A stretch of 9,734 nt of DNA. It comes from Sphingomonadales bacterium. Lineage in GTDB: Bacteria; Pseudomonadota; Alphaproteobacteria; Sphingomonadales; Sphingomonadaceae. The position numbers and the translations under genes are program-made. Where the stretch lies: contig JAAFIT010000060.1 in assembly GCA_013298745.1 (NCBI GenBank), positions 1-9,734 of the forward strand, written 5' to 3'. The stretch's first letter is position 1, and each line of letters opens with the position of its first letter. This document shows positions 1 through 6,773 of this stretch, piece by piece. The notes under the pieces were generated by a model. The model made no database searches, was not told the DNA's origin, and saw only the letters and a list, made by a program, of their open reading frames with translations.

Positions 1-413
1 GGGGCGTCGCTCGCCATTTCGGCGACCGCCTCGATCGGCACCACCGGCCGGATGGCGCGCCGCCGATCGAGGCACAGGTTGACGACGATCTTGCGGAACC
101 AGCCTTCGACGGATCCGCGCGTCGGATCGAACTGGGCGGCCAGCGTCCACACGCGCGTCAACGCCTGCTGCACGACATCTTCGGCGGCGGCGCGATCATT
201 GAGGGTGCGATCGGCAAGCCGCAGGCCGGGGCCTTGCAGCGTGCGCACCAGCGCTTCGAACGCCGCTGCATCGCCCGAAACCACCCGCGCCATCAGCAGC
301 GGCAACGGCGAGACAACAACCGGTGCGGGCGGGGTTTCGTCCATGCGAGGGGCGGGCTGGCTTTGCATTGCTGGCGGTATTACGTCGCCGCCTTCGCCTT
401 TCCCCCGCGGCAT
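1..413 (-). CDS. ECF-type RNA polymerase sigma factor, N-terminal part (cut by left window edge)
   Basis: The minus-strand reading frame enters from the left edge and encodes a sigma-70 region 2 of the extracytoplasmic-function type. Numbered from the Met at 344, residues about 28-96 contain FEALVRTLQG, then AAEDVVQQALTRVW (the region 2 core-binding helix), then GWFRKIVVNLCLDRRRA (the end of region 2, before -10 recognition). Region 4 lies outside the window. ECF sigmas direct RNA polymerase to stress or envelope-response promoters, usually under an anti-sigma factor that could lie further left. Three in-frame ATG starts exist: 413, 368 and 344. I give 413 because its ATG shares one base with the stop of the deacetylase gene (TGATG), which suggests translational coupling; none has a good Shine-Dalgarno, and family similarity begins only after 344. 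Family call is firm; the start is uncertain. Confidence 0.85.
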   Translation of the reverse strand, partial: MPRGKGEGGDVIPPAMQSQPAPRMDETPPAPVVVSPLPLLMARVVSGDAAAFEALVRTLQGPGLRLADRTLNDRAAAEDVVQQALTRVWTLAAQFDPTRGSVEGWFRKIVVNLCLDRRRAIRPVVPIEAVAEMASDA

Positions 414-1330
414 CACCGCTGCCACGGCGCTGCCGCGCGCCACTGCGCCACCAGCCCCGCTGCATGGCGCCGCGCCACCGCCATGCGATCAACGGCGTAG
501 CCACCGCCGAGCGTCGAGGCGACGGCAATGCCGCGCTGCCGGCACGCCGTCACCACCAGCGCATCGCGCGCGGCAAGGCCGGCGTCGCTCAACGCCAGCC
601 GCCCCAGACGATCGTCACCATGCGGATCGACGCCCGCCTGAAACAGCACCAGATCGGGCTGCATCGCCAGAAGCGGTGCAAGTTCCTGCTCCAGGAGCGC
701 CAGATAGGCAGCATCCCCCATGCCATCGGGCAGTTCGATATCGCGAAAGCTGCGCGCCTTGCGCACCGGGAAGTTCTTGGCCGCATGCATCGAAAAAGTC
801 AGCACATCGTCGCGCCCGGCAAAGATCACCGCGGTGCCATCGCCCTGATGGACATCAAGATCGACGATGAGGATTCGCCCCACCCGCCCCTCCGCCACCA
901 GCCGCTGCGCCGCGATCGCCAGATCGTTGGTGACGCAATAGCCGGCGCCGCCATCGGGCAGCGCATGGTGGCTGCCGCCGGCGCCATTGGCGGCAAAGCC
1001 TGCCTCCAGCGCATGGCATGCCGCGCCATAGGTGCCACCCGCCACAGCAAGCGTGCGCCGTGCCACTTCGAGCGTCACCGGAAAGCCGATGCGCCGCTCG
1101 CGCTCGGGCGATACCCGCGCCGCAAGCACTGCGGCGACATACGCAGGATCGTGCACCGCCTCTAGCCATGGCGCGCCCATCGGCTCGGGCTGGTGGATCG
1201 CAACAGCCTGCCCAGCCTCGGCCAGCGCCTCGAGCACCAGCGCATATTTCGACATCGGAAAGCTGTGCCCGGCCGGCAGCGCCGCGACATAATCGGGGTG
1301 ATGAAACAGCGGCAGCGGCGACGCGATCAC
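413..1330 (-). CDS. Histone deacetylase family protein (zinc deacetylase, class IV-like)
   Basis: A 305-residue arginase/deacetylase-fold protein that should hydrolyse an acetyl-amide, on acetylated lysine of proteins or on small acetylated amines; the substrate cannot be read. The family core is intact: the N-terminal LFHHPDY entry motif (8-14), the catalytic His pair GSHHALPDGG (119-128), the zinc ligands in IVDLDVHQGDG (Asp159 and His161), FSMHAAKNFP (179-188), the third zinc ligand in QAGVDPHGDDRLG (Asp235) and the transition-state Tyr in GGGY (Tyr278). The single short domain resembles bacterial and HDAC11-like class IV members. The start codon is GTG, 7 nt after the pepN stop; a later ATG at 1255 would remove the conserved HHPDY segment. 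No clear Shine-Dalgarno is visible, so translation may depend on coupling to pepN. Cytoplasmic; no signal peptide. Confidence 0.93.
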   Translation of the reverse strand: MIASPLPLFHHPDYVAALPAGHSFPMSKYALVLEALAEAGQAVAIHQPEPMGAPWLEAVHDPAYVAAVLAARVSPERERRIGFPVTLEVARRTLAVAGGTYGAACHALEAGFAANGAGGSHHALPDGGAGYCVTNDLAIAAQRLVAEGRVGRILIVDLDVHQGDGTAVIFAGRDDVLTFSMHAAKNFPVRKARSFRDIELPDGMGDAAYLALLEQELAPLLAMQPDLVLFQAGVDPHGDDRLGRLALSDAGLAARDALVVTACRQRGIAVASTLGGGYAVDRMAVARRHAAGLVAQWRAAAPWQR

Positions 1331-1337
1331 CGCAATT

Positions 1338-3920
1338 TCACGCCAGCGCGCGCGTCGCCATTTCCAGCACGTCCTTGCTCGCCCCCGCCGTGCCGGCGAT
1401 GCGCTGCAATTCGGCCTGCATCAGCGCGCCACGCGCCGCATCGAAGCGCTTCCACCGGCCAAGCGGCACTGCCAGCCGCGCCGCGCTTTGCGGGTTGATG
1501 CGATCGACGGCGAGCAACTGATCGGCAAGCAGACGATACCCTGCCCCGTCGGCGGCATGAAAACGCCGCTGGTTGGCGGCGAACGCCCCCACCAGCGAGC
1601 GCAACCGGTTGGGGTTGGACAAGGTGAAATCCTTGTGCCGCAACAGCGCCTGCACCTGATCGAGCGTATCGGCGCGCGTGCTCAGGGCCTGGACGGTGAA
1701 CCATTTGTCGATGACATCGGCATTGTCTTCAAAGCGCGTGTAGAAATCGGCAAGGCAGGCGTCACGCTCGGGCGTGTCGGTGTTGATCAACGCCGACAGC
1801 GCGCCCATCCGGTCGGTCATCGTCGCGGCGCTGTCATATTGCTGCTTCGCCGCGGCAACCGCTTCGGCCGAGCCCGCCGTGACGAGATATGCGAGCGCGA
1901 TATTGCCGAGGCGACGCGCCCCCTTGGCACCGGCGTTGAGCGCCGTGCCGGTGCCCGAATGCCAATGCCAGGCCTCCCACCATTGCGGCTCGAGCGCGGT
2001 TGCAATTGCCAAGCGCGCCGCCTCGCGCCGGCGATGAATCGCCTCGACATCAACGACGCTGGCCTGATCGCCGATAAAGGCTTCAGTCGGCAGCAGCACC
2101 GCCTCGCCGACAAACGCCGGATCGAGGCGCGCGGCCGCGCCTTCGGCCAGAGTCGCGGCAACAGCATTCACCAGTTCGGCCGGATCATCATCGGTTGCCA
2201 GCACATCGAGCGCCAGCCGCTGCATCGCCTCCCAGCGCGCAAACGGATCATCGTCATGCCCGGCGAGAAAGGCGAGATCGGCACGGCTGGCCTTGGCCTC
2301 CACCGTCACCGGCGCCGAAAAACCGCGGTTGAGCGACAGCAGCACGGGTTCATCGAGATCCTCGATGACCAGCCGGGTTTCGGGGGCTTTCAGCTCGACC
2401 AGATGCTCCGGCCCGATCCGCTTGCCGCTGGTGGCGCCGATCAGCGCCAGCCGGAACGGCATATGGACCGGCGCCTTAGTCGGCTGGCCGGGGGTCGCGC
2501 TGAGGCTTTGCGCCAGGTTGATCGTCAGCTGGCGGCCGGCGCGGGCAGTGTGCACCGTCACCTTCGGCGTGCCGGCCTGGTCGTACCAGCGGCGGAACTG
2601 GGTCAGGTCACGCCCGGTTGCCGCTTCCATCGCCGCGATCCAGTCCTCACACGTCACGGCCTGGCCGTCATGGCGATCGAAATACAGATCAGCGCCCTTG
2701 CGAAAGCCTTCCGGCCCCAGCAGCGTGTGCAGCATGCGGATGACTTCGGCGCCCTTGTTGTAGATTGTCGAGGTGTAGAAATTGCCGATCTCGACATAGT
2801 GATCGGGGCGGATCGGGTGGGCGTGCGGCCCGGCATCCTCGGGGAACTGCACGGCGCGCAAGGCCCGCACATCGTCGATGCGGCGAACGGCAGCGCTGCC
2901 CTGATCGGCGGAGAATTGCTGGTCGCGGAAGACCGTCAGGCCTTCCTTCAAACTCAACTGGAACCAGTCGCGGCAGGTGACGCGGTTGCCGGTCCAGTTG
3001 TGGAAATACTCATGCGCGACGACACCGGCGACGGCATCGAAATCGGCATCCGTCGCGGTTTCGGCATCGGCGAGGATGTATTTGGAGTTGAAGACGTTGA
3101 GCCCCTTGTTCTCCATCGCACCGGCGTTGAAATCGCTGACCGCGACGATGTTGAACTGATCGAGATCATAGGCCCGGCCATAGATGCGCTCGTCCCAGTC
3201 CATCGAGGCTTTCAGCGCCGCCATCGCATGGGCGCAGCGCGGCACATCCGCTGCTGCGGTCCAGATCGCCAGTTCGACGCGGCGGCCGTCCATGGTGGTG
3301 AACTCGTCGCGCAGCGCCGAAAGCTGGCCGCCGACCATGGCGAACAGATAGCAGGGCTTGGGCCAAGGATCGGTCCACGTCAAGGCGTGGCGACCGCCGG
3401 GCAGCGTTTCCTCCTGACCGCGATCGCCGTTGGAAAGCAGGATCGGGTATTTCGCCGCATCCGCCTCCAGCCGCACCGTGTAGAGCGACAGCACATCGGG
3501 CCGATCGGGGAACCAGGTGATGCGGCGAAAGCCTTCGGCCTCGCACTGCGTCACCAGCAACGTGTCGGAACCATAAAGCCCCATCAGCCTTGTGTTGCTG
3601 CGCGGCGAAATCGCCACCTCGATCTCGATCGTCGCGGTCGCGCCATTCAGCGCCAGCACCAGTTCCTCGCCATTCGGTACGGCATCGACCGCCACGCCGT
3701 CGATCAGGATGCGCCGGGTTTCGAGATCCTGCCCATCGAGCCGCAGCGGCCGGCGATGGTTGCCGTTGCGGGTGACGACAAGCCGCGAGGTGACGATAGT
3801 GCGGTCGGTATCCATACGGACATCGAGCGCGACTTCGGGCACCAGCCAGTCCGGCGGGCGATAATCGGCCAGGCGAACTTCGTTGAGGTGCGGCACGGCG
3901 CGGGCATCGAGCATGGTCAT
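1338..3920 (-). CDS. pepN: Aminopeptidase N (M1 family zinc metallopeptidase)
   Basis: An 860-residue cytosolic aminopeptidase that removes N-terminal residues from peptides in the last stage of protein turnover. Counting from the chosen Met, the substrate-binding GAMEN motif is at 267-271, the zinc site HEYFH at 303-307 with the third ligand Glu326 after 18 residues (LKEG), and the catalytic Tyr in STIYNKG at about 387. The order is N-terminal beta domain, thermolysin-like catalytic domain, Ig-like domain, then the helical C-terminal domain typical of bacterial PepN; length matches E. coli PepN (about 870). I chose the ATG at 3920, 3 nt after a weak purine-rich run (AAAGAGACGG); an ATG at 3914 is equally possible. 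The frame stays open to 4067, but that stretch lacks family similarity and overlaps the divergent M48 gene. It is probably the first gene of an operon with the deacetylase and sigma genes. Confidence 0.96.
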   Translation of the reverse strand: MTMLDARAVPHLNEVRLADYRPPDWLVPEVALDVRMDTDRTIVTSRLVVTRNGNHRRPLRLDGQDLETRRILIDGVAVDAVPNGEELVLALNGATATIEIEVAISPRSNTRLMGLYGSDTLLVTQCEAEGFRRITWFPDRPDVLSLYTVRLEADAAKYPILLSNGDRGQEETLPGGRHALTWTDPWPKPCYLFAMVGGQLSALRDEFTTMDGRRVELAIWTAAADVPRCAHAMAALKASMDWDERIYGRAYDLDQFNIVAVSDFNAGAMENKGLNVFNSKYILADAETATDADFDAVAGVVAHEYFHNWTGNRVTCRDWFQLSLKEGLTVFRDQQFSADQGSAAVRRIDDVRALRAVQFPEDAGPHAHPIRPDHYVEIGNFYTSTIYNKGAEVIRMLHTLLGPEGFRKGADLYFDRHDGQAVTCEDWIAAMEAATGRDLTQFRRWYDQAGTPKVTVHTARAGRQLTINLAQSLSATPGQPTKAPVHMPFRLALIGATSGKRIGPEHLVELKAPETRLVIEDLDEPVLLSLNRGFSAPVTVEAKASRADLAFLAGHDDDPFARWEAMQRLALDVLATDDDPAELVNAVAATLAEGAAARLDPAFVGEAVLLPTEAFIGDQASVVDVEAIHRRREAARLAIATALEPQWWEAWHWHSGTGTALNAGAKGARRLGNIALAYLVTAGSAEAVAAAKQQYDSAATMTDRMGALSALINTDTPERDACLADFYTRFEDNADVIDKWFTVQALSTRADTLDQVQALLRHKDFTLSNPNRLRSLVGAFAANQRRFHAADGAGYRLLADQLLAVDRINPQSAARLAVPLGRWKRFDAARGALMQAELQRIAGTAGASKDVLEMATRALA

Positions 3921-4041
3921 CCGTCTCTTTTGCCCGTTGCAGCACCGAAAGTCCAAGGCCAAGGCGCCGCGCCCGCCGGGGTGGACAAACGCGTTCATGT
4001 CCCCTAGCGTATTATAATAGCAACACACTGAAAGCCCCGAC
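3921..4041. promoter_or_regulatory. Divergent promoter region between pepN and the M48 peptidase gene
   Basis: This 121-bp gap must hold the promoters of two genes that read away from each other, since both neighbours start here. Its only strongly AT-rich patch is 4011-4020. A TTGGAC-like box lies on the minus strand at 3956-3951, but nothing resembling a -10 box follows at the usual distance. A TGGACA box lies on the plus strand at 3982-3987, but it is 25 nt from the TATAAT at 4013, which is too far for a standard sigma-70 promoter. The role is inferred from gene orientation. Confidence 0.55.
4011..4018. promoter_or_regulatory. Palindromic ATTATAAT, candidate -10 box readable on both strands
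   Basis: The octamer ATTATAAT is its own reverse complement and gives a perfect TATAAT on the plus strand (4013-4018) and on the minus strand (4016-4011). On the plus strand a transcript would begin near 4025, leaving a leader of about 17 nt with a weak GAAAG ribosome site at 4030-4034 before the ATG at 4042. No convincing -35 box sits 16-18 nt upstream in either direction, so this rests on the -10 match and its isolation in GC-rich sequence. Confidence 0.35.
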
Positions 4042-5226
4042 ATGGCGTTTGACCCCGAACTTGCCACCCAGGCCTATATGGCGACCCTCAACGGCGCCGC
4101 TCGCGCCAAATCCGACGCCTATTTCGAAGGCGGCTACTGGATCATCCTGTGGGATGCCGTTGTCGGCATCCTCGCCGCCTGGGCGACGCTGAAACTCGGC
4201 TGGGCGCGCCGGCTGTCGGCCTCGGTGCAGGCGCGCACCAAGCGCAAATGGCTGCAAAGCTTCCTCTTTGCCCTGCCCTATATGCTGCTGACGGCGATCA
4301 TCACGACGCCCTGGGTGCTCTACACCGGGTTCTTCCGCGAAAAACAGTACGGCCTGATGAACCAGACCCTGCCCGAATGGCTGGGCGAAAATTCCATCGG
4401 CGTCATGATCGATGCGCTGGTCGTCTCGCTGTTGTTCATCGGCATCCACGTCGCCATCCGCCGCGCCCCGAAAGCCTGGTGGGTGATCGGCAGCGGCATC
4501 ACCATGACGGGCCTTGCCATCATCGTGCTGATCAGCCCGGTGTTCATCGATCCGCTGTTCAACGAATACACGTCCCTGCCCGATGGCCAGGTGCGCCAAT
4601 CAGTGCTGTCGATGGCACGCGCCAACGGCGTGCCGGCCAATGACGTCCTCCTCGTCGATGCCTCGAAACAGTCCGACCGCATTTCGGCCAATGTCGCCGG
4701 CATGCTCGGCACCACCCGGGTCGCGCTCAACGACAATCTGATGAAGCAGCCGGTCGATGAAGTGCGCTCGGTGATGGGTCACGAGCTCGGCCATTATGTC
4801 CTCAACCACATCTACAAGCTGCTGATTGCCTTCACGCTGGTCGTGGCATTCTGTTTCCTGATCGCCGCCCGGGCGCTGCCGTGGATGCTGAGCCGCTGGG
4901 GCCAGGGCTGGGGCGTCACCAGCCTTGAGGATCCGGCCATCCTGCCTATGGCCTTCATCATCCTGACTGTCATCGGCGTGTTCCTGACGCCTGTCACCAA
5001 CACGATTATCCGCACCCATGAAATGGAGGCCGACCTTTTCGGCCTCAACGCCGCCCGCGCGCCGGACGGCTTTGCCAGCGTCGCCATGAAGCTGTCGCAA
5101 TATCGCAAGATCGAGCCGGGCAAATGGGAGGAGATCATCTTCTTCGATCACCCGTCGGGCCACACCCGCGTCCTCACCGCCATGCAGTGGAAGGCGGAGC
5201 ATCTCGATGCGCCGGATGTGAGATAG
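4042..5226 (+). CDS. M48 family membrane metallopeptidase, Ste24/CAAX prenyl protease 1-like
   Basis: A 394-residue integral membrane zinc peptidase. The catalytic motif HELGH is at 247-251, and the third zinc ligand is in HEMEADLFG (Glu327, with Asp331 conserved). The C-terminal FFDHPSGHTRV (367-377) is a Ste24-type signature. Hydrophobic segments fall at about 33-52, 73-97, 119-139, 146-170, 256-280 and 302-323, consistent with the multi-span Ste24 barrel. SKQSDRISANVAG (208-220) replaces the form usual in eukaryotic Ste24 and looks typical of the bacterial branch. Bacteria generally lack prenylated CAAX proteins, so the likely job is membrane-protein or lipoprotein-associated proteolysis or quality control; this is inferred. 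The ATG at 4042 is preceded by GAAAG 7 nt upstream. The gene reads away from pepN and ends 5 nt from the convergent dioxygenase gene. Confidence 0.93.
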   Translation: MAFDPELATQAYMATLNGAARAKSDAYFEGGYWIILWDAVVGILAAWATLKLGWARRLSASVQARTKRKWLQSFLFALPYMLLTAIITTPWVLYTGFFREKQYGLMNQTLPEWLGENSIGVMIDALVVSLLFIGIHVAIRRAPKAWWVIGSGITMTGLAIIVLISPVFIDPLFNEYTSLPDGQVRQSVLSMARANGVPANDVLLVDASKQSDRISANVAGMLGTTRVALNDNLMKQPVDEVRSVMGHELGHYVLNHIYKLLIAFTLVVAFCFLIAARALPWMLSRWGQGWGVTSLEDPAILPMAFIILTVIGVFLTPVTNTIIRTHEMEADLFGLNAARAPDGFASVAMKLSQYRKIEPGKWEEIIFFDHPSGHTRVLTAMQWKAEHLDAPDVR

Positions 5227-5245
5227 ACGCCTTACGCCCGCGTCT
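5225..5245. terminator. Weak hairpin between convergent genes, possible bidirectional terminator
   Basis: Arms AGACGC (5225-5230) and GCGTCT (5240-5245) form a 6-bp stem with a 9-nt loop. It spans the end of the M48 gene (TAG 5224-5226) and the stop of the dioxygenase gene (TAA, 5234-5232). There is no T-run on either side, so intrinsic termination is doubtful. It is listed because no other terminator is visible in the 5-nt convergent gap. Confidence 0.2.
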
Positions 5246-6125
5246 TCTCCATGATCGCGTCGAGCAGCGCCGTGTCGCCCATGGCCGTACTGCCATCGCC
5301 AACGCCGAGGGCATGTTCGGGACCGATGACCTCCGGCCCCATGCCGGGCGGCAGCGGCGGCGTGTAATAGCCCAGCGCATAGCTGCCCATCTGGTAACCG
5401 ATCAGCGCCTGCAGCGCCGGATCGAGCGTGCGCGCGATTTCGGGCGGGCACGACAGATACTGGTTCTCCTCCTGGCGCAGCCAGCCGAGCGTGTAGGTGA
5501 GGTTGAGCCCGATGCGGTCGGTGGTGCCGACATTGGCGCCGCCGCCGTGGAACACCCCGCCCGAATAGATCAGCACCGAGCCGCGGGTCATCGTCGCCCG
5601 GCCGATCTCGTGCGGCTGCGGTACCCGTGCATCGGGCCAGTCGAGCGACCCCGGCACGACCTGGGTGGCGCCATTCTCTTCCGTGAAATCGGTCACCGCC
5701 CAGATGGTGTTGAGCTGCGGCTCGACATGGCCGAGATGCGTCCCCCAGGCCCAACGATCGCGGTGGATGACCTGCGCCTTCTGCCCCGGCATGATGCGGA
5801 TGAGCTGGGTGAGATGAAGCTGCCACCGCTCGCAAAACGGCAGCAGCAGCGCGTCACAGGCAGCGCGGATCAGCGGGTTGAGAATCAGCGCGCGGGTGGC
5901 GGGCGATCGCGCCACCAGCGCCCCGGTGCGCGTCGTGCGATCGCCGGTGAAATCATCGCGACCGGTGGGGGTCGCCGCGATATAGGGCATGACCTCGGCC
6001 TCCAGCGCCGCCATCTCGGCGGCCGAAACCAGATTGTCGACGATCACCGCACCATCGCGGCGCAGCACCGTCATCAGCGTTGCGATATCGGTATCGGCGG
6101 GCAGGTGCGCGACAGTGGCGGCCAT
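5232..6125 (-). CDS. Phytanoyl-CoA dioxygenase (PhyH) family Fe(II)/2-oxoglutarate oxygenase
   Basis: A 297-residue non-haem iron oxygenase of the PhyH family. Such enzymes use O2 and 2-oxoglutarate to hydroxylate a substrate, giving succinate and CO2. The iron triad is visible: HxD in VIHRDRWAWG (His121, Asp123) and the distal His in GGVFHGGGAN (His193). Arg204 in TTDRIGLNL is placed to bind the 2-oxoglutarate carboxylate. NGATQVVPGSL (151-161) is the usual PhyH strand motif. The substrate is not predictable; bacterial members act on very different molecules, and nothing here specifically indicates phytanoyl-CoA. The ATG at 6125 has a strong AAGGAG ribosome site 8 nt upstream, and the gene begins 15 nt after the tetR stop, so it is very likely cotranscribed with and controlled by that regulator. 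Cytoplasmic; no signal peptide. Confidence 0.9.
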   Translation of the reverse strand: MAATVAHLPADTDIATLMTVLRRDGAVIVDNLVSAAEMAALEAEVMPYIAATPTGRDDFTGDRTTRTGALVARSPATRALILNPLIRAACDALLLPFCERWQLHLTQLIRIMPGQKAQVIHRDRWAWGTHLGHVEPQLNTIWAVTDFTEENGATQVVPGSLDWPDARVPQPHEIGRATMTRGSVLIYSGGVFHGGGANVGTTDRIGLNLTYTLGWLRQEENQYLSCPPEIARTLDPALQALIGYQMGSYALGYYTPPLPPGMGPEVIGPEHALGVGDGSTAMGDTALLDAIMEKTRA

Positions 6126-6133
6126 GGTCAGGG

Positions 6134-6139
6134 CTCCTT
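6134..6139 (-). promoter_or_regulatory. Strong ribosome binding site of the PhyH-family gene
   Basis: AAGGAG on the minus strand lies 8 nt before the ATG at 6125, inside the 15-nt tetR-dioxygenase gap. It fixes the dioxygenase start and contrasts with tetR itself, which has no visible ribosome site. Confidence 0.75.
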
Positions 6140-6140
6140 G

Positions 6141-6698
6141 CTAGAGGCGGACAAAGGTCATCAGAACAGCTTCGACGCGCGCCGGCGGCCAATCACCGGG
6201 TTCGAGCATGATCCGGATCGCCAGCCCGTCGATCAGCGCGACCAGGGCATCGGCGAGCGCTGCAGCATTGGGCAACTCTGAAAGGTCGGCTGCCAGTGCC
6301 GCGGTGATGCGCGCATAGGCAGCCCGGTGCTGGGCGGCGAAGCGCGGATCGACCAGCGCCCGCGCCGAAAACGCCAGCCACACCCGCCAATCGCGCAGCG
6401 CTTTGTCATCAACCGGCAGGAAGCTTGCGATGTGCGCGACGAGCGCCGCGGTATCGAGGCCGTCCAATGCCGGCCCCGACTGCTGCCGCACGGCAAGCCG
6501 CGCCATGACGGCAGCGTAAGCGGCATCGAGCAACGCCTCCTTGCTGTCGAAATAATGCAGCACGGCACCGGTCGTCACCGCCCCGGCACGCGCCACCTGT
6601 CGCAGTCCGGCGGCATCGAGCCCGGCGTCGGCGATCAACGTCGCCGCCGCCTCGGCGAGCGTGGCGCGGCGTTCGGCATGATCGACGACTCTTGGCAT
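6141..6698 (-). CDS. TetR/AcrR family transcriptional regulator
   Basis: A 185-residue one-domain-plus-ligand-pocket repressor of typical TetR length. The DNA-binding helix-turn-helix is in the N-terminal third: an opening helix ERRATLAEAAATLIADAGLDA (9-29), then GLRQVARAGAVTTGAVLHYF (31-50) with the recognition helix ending in the classic HYFDSKEALL (48-57). The remainder is the helical ligand-binding and dimer domain, whose divergence hides the inducer. The frame is open far upstream (to 6992), but the ATG at 6698 is where family similarity starts and it sits inside a palindromic operator-like site; the upstream extension would overlap the divergent SDR gene. No Shine-Dalgarno precedes 6698 and a promoter-like pair points to a leaderless or near-leaderless mRNA. 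Probably autorepresses and controls the downstream dioxygenase, perhaps the divergent operon too. Confidence 0.93.
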   Translation of the reverse strand: MPRVVDHAERRATLAEAAATLIADAGLDAAGLRQVARAGAVTTGAVLHYFDSKEALLDAAYAAVMARLAVRQQSGPALDGLDTAALVAHIASFLPVDDKALRDWRVWLAFSARALVDPRFAAQHRAAYARITAALAADLSELPNAAALADALVALIDGLAIRIMLEPGDWPPARVEAVLMTFVRL

Positions 6699-6725
6699 GA
6701 CATACGTTATATAACATCCGTCATG
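6696..6725. promoter_or_regulatory. Palindromic operator candidate for the TetR regulator
   Basis: A 30-bp inverted repeat centred between 6710 and 6711 has 12 of 15 matching pairs: outer arms CATGAC (6696-6701) and GTCATG (6720-6725), and a perfect 10-bp core GTTATATAAC (6706-6715). It overlaps the tetR start codon (6698-6696) and the candidate tetR -10 box. Position and symmetry are what is expected of an autoregulatory TetR-family binding site; binding by this protein is inferred. Confidence 0.65.
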
Positions 6726-6735
6726 TGTCACGCAA
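6706..6735 (-). promoter_or_regulatory. Candidate tetR promoter
   Basis: On the minus strand a TTGCGT -35-like box (6735-6730) is followed after 18 nt by TATAAC (6711-6706), or after 16 nt by TATATA (6713-6708). Transcription would then begin at about 6698-6701, on or just before the A of the tetR ATG. The -10 box lies within the palindromic core, so a bound repressor would block it. Confidence 0.45.
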
Positions 6736-6770
6736 GACTCGTCATTGCAGCGATGCTCGCCTAGTCTTGC
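6732..6770 (+). promoter_or_regulatory. 8-bp perfect inverted repeat just before the SDR gene start
   Basis: GCAAGACT (6732-6739) and AGTCTTGC (6763-6770) are exact reverse complements separated by 23 nt. The second arm ends 3 nt before the ATG at 6774, where a ribosome site should be and none is seen. In RNA this could form a hairpin covering the start region; in DNA it could be a second protein site. A direct repeat TTGCAGC also occurs at 6745-6751 and 6767-6773, 22 bp apart. Function is unproven. Confidence 0.35.
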
Positions 6771-6773
6771 AGC

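Noticed and set aside
3953..3964. Tandem CCAAGG CCAAGG
   Set aside because: Only two copies of a six-base unit; too short to call a repeat feature or binding site.
1488..4007. An 839-codon open frame on the plus strand opposite pepN
   Set aside because: The minus strand encodes a complete M1 aminopeptidase with all motifs. The opposite frame has no recognisable domain; a long stop-free antisense frame is expected where GC-rich codon usage removes stops.
3921..4067. 49-residue N-terminal extension of PepN, including an ATG at 3998 with AGGGGA just before it
   Set aside because: PepN similarity begins near the Met at 3920. The extension covers the divergent promoter area and the first codons of the M48 gene, and the purine run at 3998 is too close to the ATG for a good ribosome site.
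4600..6281. Long frames 4600-5835 (minus) and 5124-6281 (plus) crossing the M48/dioxygenase junction
   Set aside because: Both run across the ends of two well-supported genes and show no domain; they are antisense or out-of-frame shadows.
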